Shown: positions 44,303-57,262, counted from the stretch's first letter. The stretch is DNA of 64,000 nt from Glebionis coronaria (GCA_025667525.1 CM046882.1:499252292-499316291), one strand, 5' to 3'. Translations and numbers: made by a program. Notes: generated from the letters alone by a model not told the origin.

Positions 44303-45990
44303 AATCGAGTTTAAAGCGAGCTTCATACTAGAGCTTTATATGACAACCTCGACTTCGAGCTCGAAATCTAAAGCTTATTTTATACTTCATTAGTAATTGA
44401 AGCACCCTCTAGTTATAAGTGCAACCATAGTGTTTACTAAGTTAAGTGGCTCCATCTATAGGTCTTAATTAGCCACTTATTAAAGAGACTCTAGTTTAAT
44501 GAGTCCCTCAAATATTCATTTAAGATAACTAAAGGTTAAATCCACTCATTAAGTGAAAACAAAAGAAAAATAAACACCCCAACATCTTCTTAAAGTTTTA
44601 CATGGTTCTTAGTTGTTAGGCAGCGCACTTAGCTATGCGCTTGAATTTGTCAATTTCAAAACGTGCATAGCTGATATGCGTTTGGATAGGGATGTGTGCT
44701 TGGATTTTTGCAAAGACTAAATGAGATGCGCGCAAGGTGAAGCTTGTTCATCACAATCTTATGTACGACGAGTTTACGCCACCTTTGTTTGTTTGACACT
44801 CGTCAAAGAAATACGTATGAGGTGCGTTTGGATTTGTTAATGTGTGCATATGTTATCTAATAAAAGGAGGCACACCTAGTTAAACAAAGAAAACACGCTT
44901 ATTTCGCGCGTGTTCATTTCTAATTTCTTAACATTTCTAATTGCTACCATCAAAGTTGTTAGCAGCTTCACTCTCTTTTGGAAAAAGGAAAAAAAAAATG
45001 TGGGAAAAAACCCAAAAGGGGTTTCTTAAAATATTTCAAGAGATCACATTTGATTAATTTTCTTGACCACAATAGGATGATTTTGAAGAAAATGATAAGG
45101 AAGTCTATTACCAACTTAAATGCCTATAAAATAATTCATCGTCACATAATTATAATTATATTTTGTCTTTGGGTTATTCAATAATCGTTTACTTAAAAAA
45201 TAGGTTAAAAGTTTCGATTAAGTTTATGATATCACACTTACTTGAGGATATGGTTACAAACTTTGAAGAAATGGTAAGTCCATTGCTTAAAGATAAAATT
45301 GTCATTTTTTAAAAAGTACAAAATAATTTTTTTATAAGAATGATGTTTTTTCTTAAATTATGTTTTTTGTCGATAAAATATAATTTTGAGAAGAGGGAGT
45401 ACCCAACTTGTTCTACATAAAACCAATGCAACAATCAAAAAAGGGTTAACCTCTATTTAACACGAGCATTTTCTTTTCTCCAACTCCTAAAAATACAAGT
45501 ATTATAAGTTTTTTTCTTCTATTTACTACCCTTTTATACATTTAGAAGTTGGTAAAAGCTATATATTACTCACTTATTATCTGTTTTGTCCATGATTAAT
45601 CAAAGGACTCAAGAAAATACATGTTTAACCAATGTAATTGCAAAATTTGGGTTAAATTAACCAATATTGCAACCAACTACTGTTTTAATTTCCACGTCTA
45701 TTTTTAATTATTTCCACGTGTGTATACGTCTACTAACTGTTATATACTCCACACTAACCCTAACTAAACACAAAAACCTAAAACATAAAAAAACACACAC
45801 ACGGTGTCATCTAAAATTGAAGCCCTAATTTTGCATCAATTAGTTTGAATCACCCAACAATGTCTTAAGGTAAAACTCTTATTATTTTTAATTTTGCATC
45901 AATTAGTTTGTAATTATACCCAACAATGTCAATTTTAAAAAGCCCTAATTTTTAATTGAGACCCTAATTTTGTAGATAAGCATAAATCAA
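44303..45990. other. AT-rich intergenic sequence
   Basis: No gene seen. The left part continues the CGAGCTCGAA-type target sequence. Around 44640-44720 imperfect repeats of TAGCTATGCGCTTG and TAGCTGATATGCGTTTG occur. The right part may include the 5' terminal region of the MULE, but I found no matching inverted repeat. Confidence 0.4.
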
Positions 45991-47345
45991 AGTAATTGAA
46001 GGTGTTTACTGTTAATTTATATCACAATGGGGTATTTATACTTACTCCATTGAACTATGTTCAAGGTGACCTAAAACAATTAACAAATATTGATTTTGAA
46101 GGTATGTCACTTGAACATCTGATTGATATTGTTAAGAGACTAGCGTTAGGGCTTGTTAAAACATTGTATTACTGTAAGACTGGTAAGAAGCTAGGGATAG
46201 GTATACAAGAGCTAAAAGATAACTCTAATGTAGAAGCTTTTTTAAAAGCTTGGATATGAAATGGGTTTATGGCTGACTTGTATGTTGAACACTTTAGATA
46301 TGATGTCATCGAGTACTTGAATTATGATAATGACCAACTTGAGAATACTTACTCTAGTGATGATGACTATTATAGTGATGTTATGAAGGAAATAGAGAAT
46401 GTAGAGGCTATAACACTAGTGAAGAGGATGTAGTTGTTAGAAACATCACAACACATGATGATTTCTTAAATAACCTTTGTACTAAACTGGTTTGTATAAA
46501 GGTTGTAACCCTAAAGCATTAGCTAGACTAGTGAACATCTTTGAAGAAGATCCTCATGCACATACAATAGACCCTCAGTATAAGGTTAGGATAGGTGTAT
46601 TATATCCAGTTTTTAACCCTGACATACATTGGAACCAAATGGAACCAATCTTTGGTATGAGGTATGAAGACCCCAATCAATTGAAATTGGGCTTGTGTAA
46701 CTACGGAGTTGCACATGGATACCGATTGTGGTTCATGAAAAATGACTGGAAATGCTTGTTAGTTTATTGTGGTAGAAATATTAACGAGGGTACGTCTGCA
46801 TGGAAGACAGGTAACAATGATATGATTTTTAACAAGAACAAAAAAAAGAAGTATGGTTTGCCTGAGACATCTAAAGATGGTTCCAAGTTTAAGAAGTTCA
46901 ATAAGAAAAGGTTGTTTACTAAGAAGTATAATTTTAAAAATCTAGGTTTGGATTACAGTGGTGTTGGAACAAGCAAATCCCATGTTCTAAGTCCTAGTCA
47001 TAGCCCTAGTAAGAAATGGACAAGGAAAGCAATTTTAAATGAAAAAAACTAACTGTCCTTTTAGGTTGAATGCATCTTGGATGTCCATAGAAAACTCATT
47101 CCAAATAAATTCCCTAATCACTGACCTCAAATGCTCTAGGAACTACAATTTTGGCACACTTGTTACCTATATATGGATAGCTACACAATGTGCCACAAAG
47201 ATTATAAAATACCCATTCATTCCATTGAGGAAAATGGAAGAAAATATAAGGCATAAGTACATGTGTAACATCCCGCCTACTCAGACCATAATATTGTCCG
47301 CTTTGCCCACAGGCTCATGGATTTGCTTTGTAGCCCTCATGTGAG

Positions 47346-47412
47346 TACCTTCTCGGCTGGTCACCCAAGCCAATACTACTCTTACCCAAGCACATAACTG
47401 CCAGCTCCTAAG
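47346..47412 (-). promoter_or_regulatory. 5S-rRNA-like Pol III control region in the left Cassandra LTR
   Basis: Minus strand matches the internal promoter of 5S genes: a box A-like GTGCTTGGGTAAGAG and a box C-like CTTGGGTGACC. Not a 5S gene, since both ends of the rRNA are absent. Confidence 0.75.
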
Positions 47413-47689
47413 AAATCCACTTGCAGTAGACCACAAAACACGTTGTGTCATAAGAAGGCGACTATTATCTTATGAACCATGGATCTCTCCTGGCCACAGC
47501 CGATGTGGGATTTGCATAGGGTGTCACAATCACCCCCCCTTCGGGACTCATCGTCCTTGATGAGGTTTAGCCCACCATCCCAAACGACTCATGAGTGGCT
47601 CTGATACCACCTGTAACATCCCGCCTACTCAGACCACAATATTGTCCGCTTTGCCCGCAGGCTCACGGCTTTGCTTTGTAGCCCTCATG

Positions 47690-47770
47690 TGAGTACTTTT
47701 TGGCCAGTCACCCAAGCCAATACTACTCATACCCAAGCACGCTTAACTGCCAGCTCCTAAGAACCCCACT
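47690..47770 (-). promoter_or_regulatory. 5S-rRNA-like Pol III control region in the right Cassandra LTR
   Basis: Closer to 5S than the left copy: minus strand AGTTAAGCGTGCTTGGGT is nearly identical to plant 5S. This is the 5' LTR in the element's own orientation, so the better-preserved promoter is where transcription would start. Confidence 0.75.
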
Positions 47771-49730
47771 TGCAGTAGACCACAAAACGCGTTGTGTCAT
47801 GAGAAGGCGACTGTTATCTTATGAACCATGGATCTCTCCTGGCTACAGCCGATGTGGGATTTTCTTAGGGTGTCACAACATGATAGATGTTAGATTAGGG
47901 CAGTGCAAAATAGCTACACATGCATTCTTGTTTGATCACAAAGGTAGTCTTATTAATCATTATGGTAAGTTGTGGGAGTATAGAAAAGATCTGTTATATT
48001 CAAATCCATGATCAACTTGTAGGTTAGATGTTGAAGACACCAATTCTGGGGTAAGAATAATTTCAAAAGGATGTATGTATGTTTTAAAGGTTTCAATGAT
48101 GGATGGTTAGCTGGTTGTAGAAAGGTTATAGATTTAGATGATGTTTCTTGAAGCATACATGTAGAGGGAATGGTTAATTGCAATGGGTAAGGATGCAAAC
48201 AATCAAATGTGTCCTATTGCATGAGCAGTGGTAAGAGTTGAAAATGTTTTAAACTAGAGTTGTTTTTTATCCCTTCTGCATGATGACATAAATCTAAACA
48301 ATGGAACAAGGTTAACCATCATTTTAGATTCTCATAAGTTAAATATTCCCTAACTTTTCTTATTTTATACAATCTTGTTGAAGCCCTCGTCTAATAATCT
48401 TATTCATTTCAATTCTAATAGGGGCTTATAGACATTGTAGCATATTGGGTACCCATGTAGAGCATAGGAATGTACTAAGCATATTTATGCTAACTTTAAG
48501 AAGAGGCATAGTGGTGTTCAATTCAAAAGATTATTCTGGGATGCTGCTACTAGTACACTAGAACGACAACTTACCCTCTATATGGATCAGATGAGACAGT
48601 TAAATGAGTACATATGATTATCTTGTGTCAAGGAATCCCAACAGTTAGTCTGAGATTTCTTTAAGATGGATAGAAGATGTGTTGCATTTGAGAATAAAAT
48701 ATGTGAGAATTTCAATAGGGTCATACTGATACCAAGAAATAAACTAATAATAACCATAGGAAAAGATAAGAATTTATATTATGAAAATTTAGTAGCAATG
48801 AAAAACAAGGATCTAAAATTAGAAGATACCATAACTCCTTCACTTAGGAAGCAGTTGGAAAAACTTAAAGTTGACCAAAGGTAAACCTATAACCTTTAAC
48901 TTTACTTAACTATATTTTACTCAGGTCATTCTATCAATTCATTTTGTAATTTTTTTTAATAGAGAGTAGATTGTTTACCAAAGTGGTTATCAAGAACTAG
49001 AGGTTAGAAAGGGTGATTACAGTTATGGTGTTGATCTAATTTACAAGATATGTCACTGTAGGCTTTGGGAACTTAGTGGAGTGCCTTGTGTTCATGCAAT
49101 GGCAGCTTTACATGCACTTAAACAAGGATGCAGATGATGGACTAAGTTATTGGTATAGTCAACATATATGGTTTAACTCTTACCAATTCAATATTAAACC
49201 ATTGTGTAGAATTAATCTTTGGAAAAGATGTGGCCAAAATCCACCCTCATCCCCAAACATAAGAAGAATGCCAAGAAGACCACAAAAAGAAAGGATAAGG
49301 TCACCAGCTGAGGAAGGTACACATGGTTCATAGGTTAGTAGGGTAGGCAGAAGAATGACTTATAGTAATTGCTAGAAAGTTGGTCACAACAAGGCTAGAT
49401 GCAAAAACCCAAGTCACAACCTGAAAAGACAGTAAGACCAACTGGTAGGAAGTCAAAACCTGTGAGACCTCAGTGTGCTAGTATAAGATGTGGGATAGGT
49501 AGCATAAATGGAAGAGTAGGGGAGGATTATCTTCTTTTGTAAATGAAGAAGAAACAACTATTGGTAGAGGAGGTGGCATGGTTGGTAAGGGAAGAATATG
49601 AGGCGTCATATCTAATAGGGGAGGTGGCAAGGCTGGTAGGGGCACAAATAATGCTAGTGGACTTAGTGCTGGTTATTCTGGTGGTCCTTTAACATATGAG
49701 CATGTAATTTTGTTTCTTGATAATAAATGT

Positions 49731-50750
49731 GCATAATATGTGTCACCTTGTTATTATCCTAATAATGTATACAGGAACATTGATGAGACTCTAATTATAC
49801 ATATTCTCATCGCCTAAATCAGGCTTAAGATGCAGAAAAATATCATAAAACCTTGCAAAAACCCTTGTATTTTTTCATTGTGCGATTGTTGGTTCGGATA
49901 TTGTGAAATTGCCAAAAGATCACAAGAATCAAGCAAAAACAAACACAGGAAATGAAGCCGCACAAATGAACCAAACCTGAATGTTGAATTTCCATAAAAG
50001 ACCTTGAAGAGTTGAAGATGTACAAGATTGTTCCCTCAACTTTGGCAACTTGTCATAAATGGCCCTTGAAGAATTATTTTATACAAGTTAAGCCCCTAAA
50101 GTTTGAAGATTTGGTAAAATTAGCCCTTAAAGAATGGTCAAGTTGCAAAATAAGTCCTTATTCCATGTTTACAAAGACACAAGGACTAAATTTTCCCAAG
50201 CTCAAAAGATAATACAAAGAAAAATGGCCAGATTTTTATTGCAACAAGAAAGGTATGATTTGTAACCTACTCCAAAGATGGAGGGGAGGAACTGCCAACA
50301 AGGAAACCCATACCCCTTTTCACCCGACCCAATCCACTAAATAACCCTCACAGCTCATCATTAAACGCACCTAAACCCAGCCCATTACCCAAATTCCTAA
50401 CCCGGTTATTAAGTGCTAACTAATTTTTTAATTAGTTTGATATAGTATAACTAGATAACTAGTCGCCAAAAAAATTTCCTAAACCTAAATCAGATCTAAC
50501 ATAACTATTCCTAAACCCACCCCAACCATAAACCCTAGTTTCTAATCAACACAAATCAAAAGGTAAAAATCTTAAAGTTTCTAGAACATTGATTAAACGT
50601 TTTTACAACTTAACTACACACTTAAACCTGGATCCACATCACCCATCCGTGGATTTTTATATTCACGCGTGTTTTTCCTAAAACATGCTCGTCTTTATAT
50701 ACTTGACTATATTATCAACTATCAAACATTATCTGAGACAAGATTAGAAA
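49731..50750. other. Non-coding stretch downstream of the MULE gene
   Basis: No ORF of note. Contains CTCAACTTTGGCAACTTGTC, AAGCCCCTAAAGTTTGAAG and TTAGCCCTTAAAG-type phrases (50030-50150), a wording frequent in non-coding plant repeats. Confidence 0.35.
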
Positions 50751-50756
50751 GCTCTT

Positions 50757-51200
50757 ATGGAACACTTGGAAGATGAAGCAAGGAAGGAGAAAGAGTACCT
50801 AGATGCATACTTGGCTGAGCAAGTATATGAAGCCTAGTTGGATTAGATGCATCCTTCACATTAGGAATCAGAAGAGGAAATGATGGAAAAAGAACCTTCA
50901 AGCAGAAATGCAGTTGGTACTCAAACTTATGCCACACATGAATCTATTGCTCAACATATGCAAGAGGATACCCCCATGCGGGATAAACATATTGATGGTG
51001 CAACTAGATCTTCATAAAAGAATAAAGGGAAGGCACCTATGATTGAACAAAATGATGAATCACACCACCACCAACTTTCAAAAAGAATGATCAGGCACCA
51101 CCACTTAGGAGCTATGCCAAACAAATAGGTAGACTAGAAAGAATTGCAAACCAGAAAAAGCTTTCCAAGTTTGATGATAAAGGCACAAGATCTAACAAAA
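50757..51200 (+). pseudogene. Decayed charged ORF, possibly part of the MULE
   Basis: A single frame starting MEHLEDEARKEKEYLDAYLA keeps protein-like composition for about 145 codons but contains at least six stops (first at 50836-50838). It includes KGKAPMIEQNDESHHHQLSK. Its charged, coiled start resembles hypothetical proteins linked to MULEs in related plants, but I cannot prove the link. Confidence 0.35.
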
Positions 51201-51843
51201 TTTAACATTTTATATTTCTCTTTAAAACTCTTGTTATGAATATGTTGATGTAATTGAATATGTATGAACTAAGATCTAATTTCATGGTTCGTGTGGGCTA
51301 AGAAGCACATGCTTTGTATATTTTTTGTGTTTGGAAAACAATGCTTGCACTGCCCCAAATGAATGGTGAAATTAACTCTTTTGTTTAATGTCCCCTGTAA
51401 TTGGTTAATTAGTTTATCATATTTAAGCATGTGAATTTGTTTGGGGCAACTGAAATTGGGCAATGTGCCATGTGATGGTGTTTTGTGCATACTACCTTTG
51501 ACCCATGTTAATTGAGCATTGTGTAATGTGCATACATCATTCGAACACTCATATGTGAATGGGTAAAACTGGTGTTGACCACTCAAATTTTCTAGGATAT
51601 AAGGGTATCAAATACATTAGCTTAGCAAATATATAAGGGTCCCATACATAAACCATGCCATATTCAGGCAAAGACTACAAGTACCAAAATACATAAACCA
51701 TGCCATTTTTCAAGCTAAAGACTAGAAGTACCAAAATACATAAACCATAGATATCAAACCTTGGATTTTCCCTTTCCTTTGACAACTAATTTTTCAAGAA
51801 TATGGTCCCAAGTCGTCTTAAATGCAAGTCCCATAACACAACC
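51201..51843. other. Intergenic sequence with short repeats
   Basis: No gene. From 51640 to 51760, two copies of a block containing AAGACTA, AAGTACCAAAATACATAAAC and CATGCCAT occur about 50-60 bp apart. Confidence 0.35.
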
Positions 51844-54599
51844 TGTAACACCCCACTTGGATAAGTGGACCGGTACGTGTATTTATGTCGTGTCATCTAA
51901 GCATAAGGTAAATGTCCTAAAACATTAACTGACTATAAAGGAATTACCGGAATCAAACATCGGTAATCCAAACATAAGCACAAAACATGAAGAAAAAAAA
52001 CTGAAGGGAAGGACTAAACAATGTCCAAATAAGCGGAATAATGTAAGAAGTACATAAAGTAAGAAGTCTGGATAGCTTCCATCCATTGCACATGCTCTCA
52101 GAATCCTAAGAGCGTCCTGGTGTACCGGCCGTTAGAACATGAAAGGAACTACGGCTGAGCATGACGCTCAGTGAACGGATACAAAGCATGATAAGAAATA
52201 CTAAAATGAAGCAGATGATAAAATACTGAAGCTGTAAGACTGATAAGTAAAGTTGCAGCGGAAATCTGTGTACAATCTAAAAAGTCTGATTTATATATAA
52301 TAAAGCTGAACTGTTATCTGTTAAATTTGAAACATGCATTTACTATATTTTAATTACCAAGAGCTTATATAGGTCATGTGCTGTAACAACTGCTGCATGA
52401 ATAAATGGAGGGGTGACCTCATCATGTTGTAGAGGGGTGACCTATAAATAATGTGCTGGGTGGAGGGATCAACTCCAATGTGAAGGATGTGAAGCACACA
52501 CCACATTCACCTTATAAACTGTAAACTGATAGCCTAGGATGCATCCATACGCCCCACTAAAATACTGATAAAATGGCCAAGCTGAACTGAATGGGACGCT
52601 GCAGAATATCACTCTCCCACAGGTGAGTCATGACACCGGTGCCTCAAGTGTCATGGTTACGGTACCTCCATAACTAGTACATAAAACTGGTCATGCTTGT
52701 ATATAAAGCTCAGGCAATAACTTAATTTTTAAAAATAATTACTGATAATTTATAACATATACTAGGGAAAACATTTGGCTGCAGACGAGGAATCCTAATC
52801 ATGCATACTAGAAAGTCCATACTGAAGGACGAGAAATCCGTACCTCGTGTCCAGTAATGAAATAAGAATGAAAGCTGAAAGACCTACTCCGACTTCACGG
52901 TTACTACATAAATAAGGGACATGAAATGAGTTGTCTGATTACTGTTTACTACTACTGATTCTCATCTGTTCTTAGTTTAATTTATTTTATTCTTGTATTA
53001 CTGTTTATGCATAATCTGACTAACCTGATTGTCTAGTGTATTTCTGATAAACCCGACAGTTCTTAAATATTCACCGAATAGCATACGTCATGTATTTCTG
53101 ATTACTGTATAATATACGGTATTCTGATTACGGTATTAAACTATATTCTGGTATTATTACTGATTCTTGAAATATTGTAATTCCGACTGTCTTTAATTAG
53201 TTATTGATTACTGTACTACGTATTCTGATGTCTGCGACATTGCTAAAAATAATAACCTGCTATAAATATAAAGTTTCCTAAATTAGAAAGATTCCCAATT
53301 TAATTTCTTTGAAAATAAATCGTTAATTAAACCCCACTCTGAAGTAGTAAAAAAAGGTAGAGTTAATATCATTTTAATTTTATCAATTAAATTAATAACA
53401 AAAACAATATGATTTAAATTTATTTTTAAACATTTTATAAATGATTTTACAAGACTTAATATAATCCCTTTATTTTAATATTATTCGTGATTCCCAAAAC
53501 CCGAGCCGAAACTCTCCCCGAGACACCCATGTCTCGGGTTAAATCAAGCCAAGCCCAACAGCCCCCGGTTGTGGCTCGTTGTTGCTGGTCTACCACGGTA
53601 GCCACCTGCTTAAGCCGGCAGCCACTGCCCTCTTATGTTTCCCACTGCTTATGCCTTTTTCTGTTCCCACTGTTTATGCAGTGGTTCCCAATACTCGTAC
53701 ACCCAAACACCCCTTTACTGCAGTTTAGTCCCAAACACCCCCTGTTACGAACCAAACACCCCTGACGGGGTTGTTTGCTTTAGGTTGGTCGATCACAGCC
53801 CCCCAATCTGACCCTGTGTGGTCACGGCTGGGCAGCGAAAAGGTACCACCGAGACATATGGTCTCGGTTTCATGTCATAAACCGAATCGACACCCCTTTT
53901 TTTGTTCGACTGGTTACCACACAAACACCAACACCACAAGCGCCCCCTCCCTTTTGGTCGTGTCTGGTCACAAAACCACCACATCGAGACCCCATGTTGG
54001 TCTCGGTTCGCTTGTAATAGCAAAACCCAACCACCCATGAATCACATTCGCGTTTAATGATTAAAACTTCCGTGCTTTTGATATTAACTATGAATTCTCG
54101 ATTTATAACAGATAAGGAAGATGGTGGATTACCTTTTCGTGATCTTGGATACAAAACAACACACACACAATCAATTACCAAAAGAAAACCCGATTCCCTT
54201 TTGTCTTGTTTTTCTGCCGCCACTTTCCAACACCCACAAACGAACCCTACTTTTCTTTTGTTTTATTACTGTTTGTAATGAGGTGGGATGGGGCTCCTGT
54301 TTGTTTATTCTACAAATGGGCTGGGCTCAAAGCCCAATACCCTTTTCCTTTTGATAATACACGCAGCCCAAACACAAACATATGCATAATTTTAATATTT
54401 TTGTTTCGTGTTTTAAGAATTTATGTACGTGATCGTATTTTAATTCTGACATTGAATTATTTATTTTCTAGTAAATAATACTTCATAATTACTTGAATTA
54501 ATGCTGTTATTTATTATTTGAATAAACAATTACGCATGTTAAATTAAAACTGTGACTGTACGTAATTAATGTTCGTGGACTTTTAAGGCGGGTTTTACA
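51844..54599 (-). repeat. Gypsy-type 3' LTR, 2.76 kb
   Basis: Plus strand begins TGTAACACCCCACTTGG and ends GGCGGGTTTTACA; the ends are short inverted copies (TGTAA-x-ACCC). Immediately to the right is a purine-rich tract in minus sense (AGAGGGGAAGAAT), preceded by TTCGAGGACGAATTA, the common end of gypsy pol regions. The other LTR is not in the window. The short plus-strand ORFs at 53487-54478 are inside this LTR and show no motif. Confidence 0.65.
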
Positions 54600-54705
54600 A
54601 TTCTTCCCCTCTAAAAAAAATAATTCGTCCTCGAATTAAGGATGCGATAATGCTGTGGTTTTACAATTCTTCCCCCTAAAAAGGAAAATTCGTCCTCGAA
54701 TTAAA
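54593..54705. repeat. Direct duplication of the LTR/polypurine junction
   Basis: TTTTACAATTCTTCCCC..TTCGTCCTCGAATTAA appears at 54593-54640 and again at 54659-54705, about 66 bp apart. A third partial copy (ATCGTCCTCGAATTA) is at 54778. This makes the exact LTR end ambiguous. Confidence 0.75.
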
Positions 54706-57262
54706 GGTAATAAGATGATGAAGTTATAAGAACTAAAAGAACACGTAAGCTGAAAAGACATGCAAGCTGAAAGGATAAATCGTCCTCGAATTAGAACATA
54801 ATGATGTTGAAAGGATATAAACGTGACCTGACTGAAGTGAACATGGAACGTGACATGACTGAAAGAACTTAACTTAATTATTGAAGGAAAAAGGATGAGA
54901 GGTCCGGATGGACTCCTTCGTTTCGAGTGGCTTCCCGATCGAAACGATTCCTTAAAAAGGTTTAAGCATAATAACAATCTTGGTCCTGATGACCCTGTCC
55001 TGATGATGCTGAATAGTTTCTGGTTCCATACTTAAGATAGATTTTCTGAATTTGATAGAATGAATAAGCTATAGCATGTAGGATACATGAAACGGTTCGT
55101 ATAAATATCCTGAAAGATAACATTTATATATCTGAGCAAGCTGCTGAAAATATATCTGGACGAACTACGTGAACAATTGTGAACGTGCTACGTGAGCAAT
55201 TGTGAATGTGGTTCACGATTATATGAGGAATGTTGGGCATGGAATATATTGTGCACAATAATACATGAAACATTCTGTGAACGTGATGCTATGACATATC
55301 ATGAACATATGCTGACTGAGGAAAGAATGCCAAACGATACGGCCTGACACGTGAAACGTCTGCCTGGGTGGAGAAGCTCTGCTAACTTGAGTCTGGTTTC
55401 TTAAGCTTCCTATAACCGAACTCGGTAATAACCTGTGAAACGTGTATCGCGAAATGGCACACGAGCTCGAACGTGAACAATGCTATAAACGCTAACGTGA
55501 GCTTAAATCATGAGATAACACGAAACATGAACTGAAACAACATCATACTGCGATTGAGACGTAAACGTGAAAGTGAAAATAAACGTGAACGTGAATGTGA
55601 ACGTATACGTGATCGTGAACATGAACGTGAGCGCGATTCGTGAACACTAATTTCCATCTCACAAGATTTTTGATGGAATACCTTGGAATCATACGATCTA
55701 ATGTTGAATTTCCTGCGGATTTTTTACTGCGTAATCATCTCAGATAAAAGAAGACGTGTAGGCTAGGTTAACTGGTTAACAACGACTTAGATAGCATCAT
55801 GCTTCGTCTGAGTTTGTGGTAACTGACAATAACCTCCATGGAATCTTATCTCATTTATGTTCAGAAATTTCTAATGGTTATAATAACTCATTAGCATGTC
55901 GGTGTTCTATCTTGAACTTGCTCGGATGACAGGCATTAGATATGAACATAGCTGCCTCAACGTGTTACACTGTTTCTATCAAAATCCTGCCTGGAATTTT
56001 GGTACATTCTTGTGGCACCTGAGTGAATATTCACCGAAAGGAATGAGCCCCGGTAATTAGACCTTTACTTGCGCAAGCTTAGTTATGGCAGGCTGATCGT
56101 GAGAACTCTCAGGAATTTCTGCGGTAGTAGTTTTCTGAGTTCTAGAAATTTTGTATGTTCGTCACAGACGTCGGTTTTGACCAATTGGTGATGGCCTTCA
56201 CCTTCGCATCATTGTTTGAAATTTCTTTCTACTAAAGTAGGATGGCTCAGAAACGCCACTTTGTTCAGCTCGAATTCATATCTGGAAAGCTGTATATAAA
56301 ATTTTCTCCTATCGAAGATTCTGTACAACTGCGAGAAGATGATTCTCGTGTTCTTCTCTAGAATTTGGCAGATCAGAATGTGATCCATGAATATACTGAC
56401 GATTTTGTGTGAGATTCATGGAAAAATTTTATTCATAAATTTCATAATATACTGGAGCATTAGGGAGCTCAAAAGTATAAAATCAAAAATTTTAGAGAGA
56501 CTGTAATATATGCAATAGCAGTCTGGAAAACATCATGTTCTTTCTCTTACCACTGATGGTAGCATGATTGGAAATTGTTCTGGAAAGTGTTTAAGACATC
56601 GTAGCAGATCAGATAAACTTGCTATTTATGGAATGAACATTTATTAAGAATGGTGATCTTGTAAAAAATTTCAGTGGTCGATACATGATCTCATGATACC
56701 GGCCTTCTTCTTGATAGACATAAACGATGCTCTTCCTGGTGATGCGCCAGGGCGAATAAAGACTCATTCTGGTAATTCTTGCAGCAAATGCTGCAACTCT
56801 GTTAACTTAGTTTCAGCCCTACAACAAGGAGTTTTAAGAAGAGGTTCCGTTCTTGAGACAAGCTCGATGTTAAATTCTGTCACGTGGTTAGGAAGGAATT
56901 TCTGGAAAACCTTTTGAAATTTTTATCTGAAAACTCTGGAATAATCTGTTGATCATGAATTTAAGGAACTTCAGAAGTGGATCTATATCTGATAGATATA
57001 AAGGTCTTAGTAGCTTTGGAATGATAAGTCACTTGCTGTAAAGCATAACAACTTGTATTGATTTTATGACAGAAAATAAAATTGCTATCTTTGGGAGTTA
57101 GTAAAACGGATCTTGTCTTCAACTGGAAGGAAAACTTCAATAAACATGGTTAGTAATGTGGAGTCTTTTCTGGCTGGGAGGTCGGTAAATACCTGTTTTA
57201 AAATAAAGTTGTCATAGGAATACGTGAAGAAAACATGACGATTTTCACTGAAGACCGGCTTT
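54600..57262 (-). pseudogene. Decayed gypsy pol (Tekay/chromovirus-like)
   Basis: No long frame survives, but minus-strand fragments are recognisable: a protease-RT junction like FNIELVSRTEPLLKTP, ELQHLLQELP and VFIRPGASPGRASF (56700-56900), the RT catalytic region read as FMDHILI with KFYIQLSRYEFELNKVAFLS (56230-56400), and a chromodomain-like end REATRNEGVHPDL (54895-54935). The stretch is shorter than a whole pol, so internal loss is likely. It belongs with the LTR at 51844-54599. Confidence 0.6.
55480..55640. repeat. GTGAAC/AACGTG hexamer-rich tract
   Basis: From 55563 to 55635 the plus strand is almost wholly built of AACGTGAA and ATGAACGTGA-type hexamers; scattered copies begin near 55440. 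It sits in the decayed gypsy interior and interrupts its pol homology. Confidence 0.7.

Larger units (their letters stand above)
47264..47877 (-). mobile_element. Cassandra-type TRIM retrotransposon
   Basis: Two LTRs (47264-47528 and 47612-47877), plus strand TGTAACATC..GTGTCACA, with the 5-bp duplication ACATG on both sides (47259-47263 and 47878-47882). On the minus strand the primer site TGGTATCAGAGCCA (47596-47609) follows the right LTR, and a polypurine tract AAGGGGGGGGTGAT precedes the left LTR. The interior is only 83 bp with no ORF. Each LTR carries 5S-rRNA-like sequence (minus strand AGTTAAGCGTGCTTGGGT and GAGTAGTATTGGCTTGGGTG), the hallmark of Cassandra. It must move with proteins from other elements. 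Confidence 0.93.
45996..49730 (+). pseudogene. MULE (MuDR-type) transposase gene, decayed and interrupted
   Basis: Starts MKVFTVNLYHNGVFILTPLN, the PB1-like N-terminal block of plant MURA proteins. It continues with the MuDR DNA-binding region (HWNQMEPIFGMRYEDPNQLK, NDWKCLLVYCGRN), CPFRLNASWMSIENSFQI, then the Cassandra insertion, then the DDE transposase domain (FNDGWLAGCRKVIDLD, LLHDDINLNNGTRLTIILDS, KHIYANFKKRHSGVQFKRLF, RRCVAFENKICENFNRVIL), a SWIM zinc finger (CHCRLWELSGVPCVHAMAAL near 49050) and a CCHC-like end (VGHNKARCKN). Stops at 46257-46259 and many later ones plus frame changes show it is dead. MURA cuts element ends and inserts with a ~9-bp duplication. Confidence 0.85.

Noticed and set aside
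47264..47877. Two 5S rRNA genes in tandem
   Set aside because: Only the internal-promoter part resembles 5S, and it sits in LTRs with a primer site, polypurine tract and target duplication, which fits Cassandra.
53487..54478. Cluster of overlapping short ORFs on the plus strand
   Set aside because: Located inside the gypsy LTR, overlapping each other in three frames, without recognisable domains.
56693..56917. 74-residue plus-strand ORF
   Set aside because: It is opposite to recognisable minus-strand gypsy reverse transcriptase fragments.
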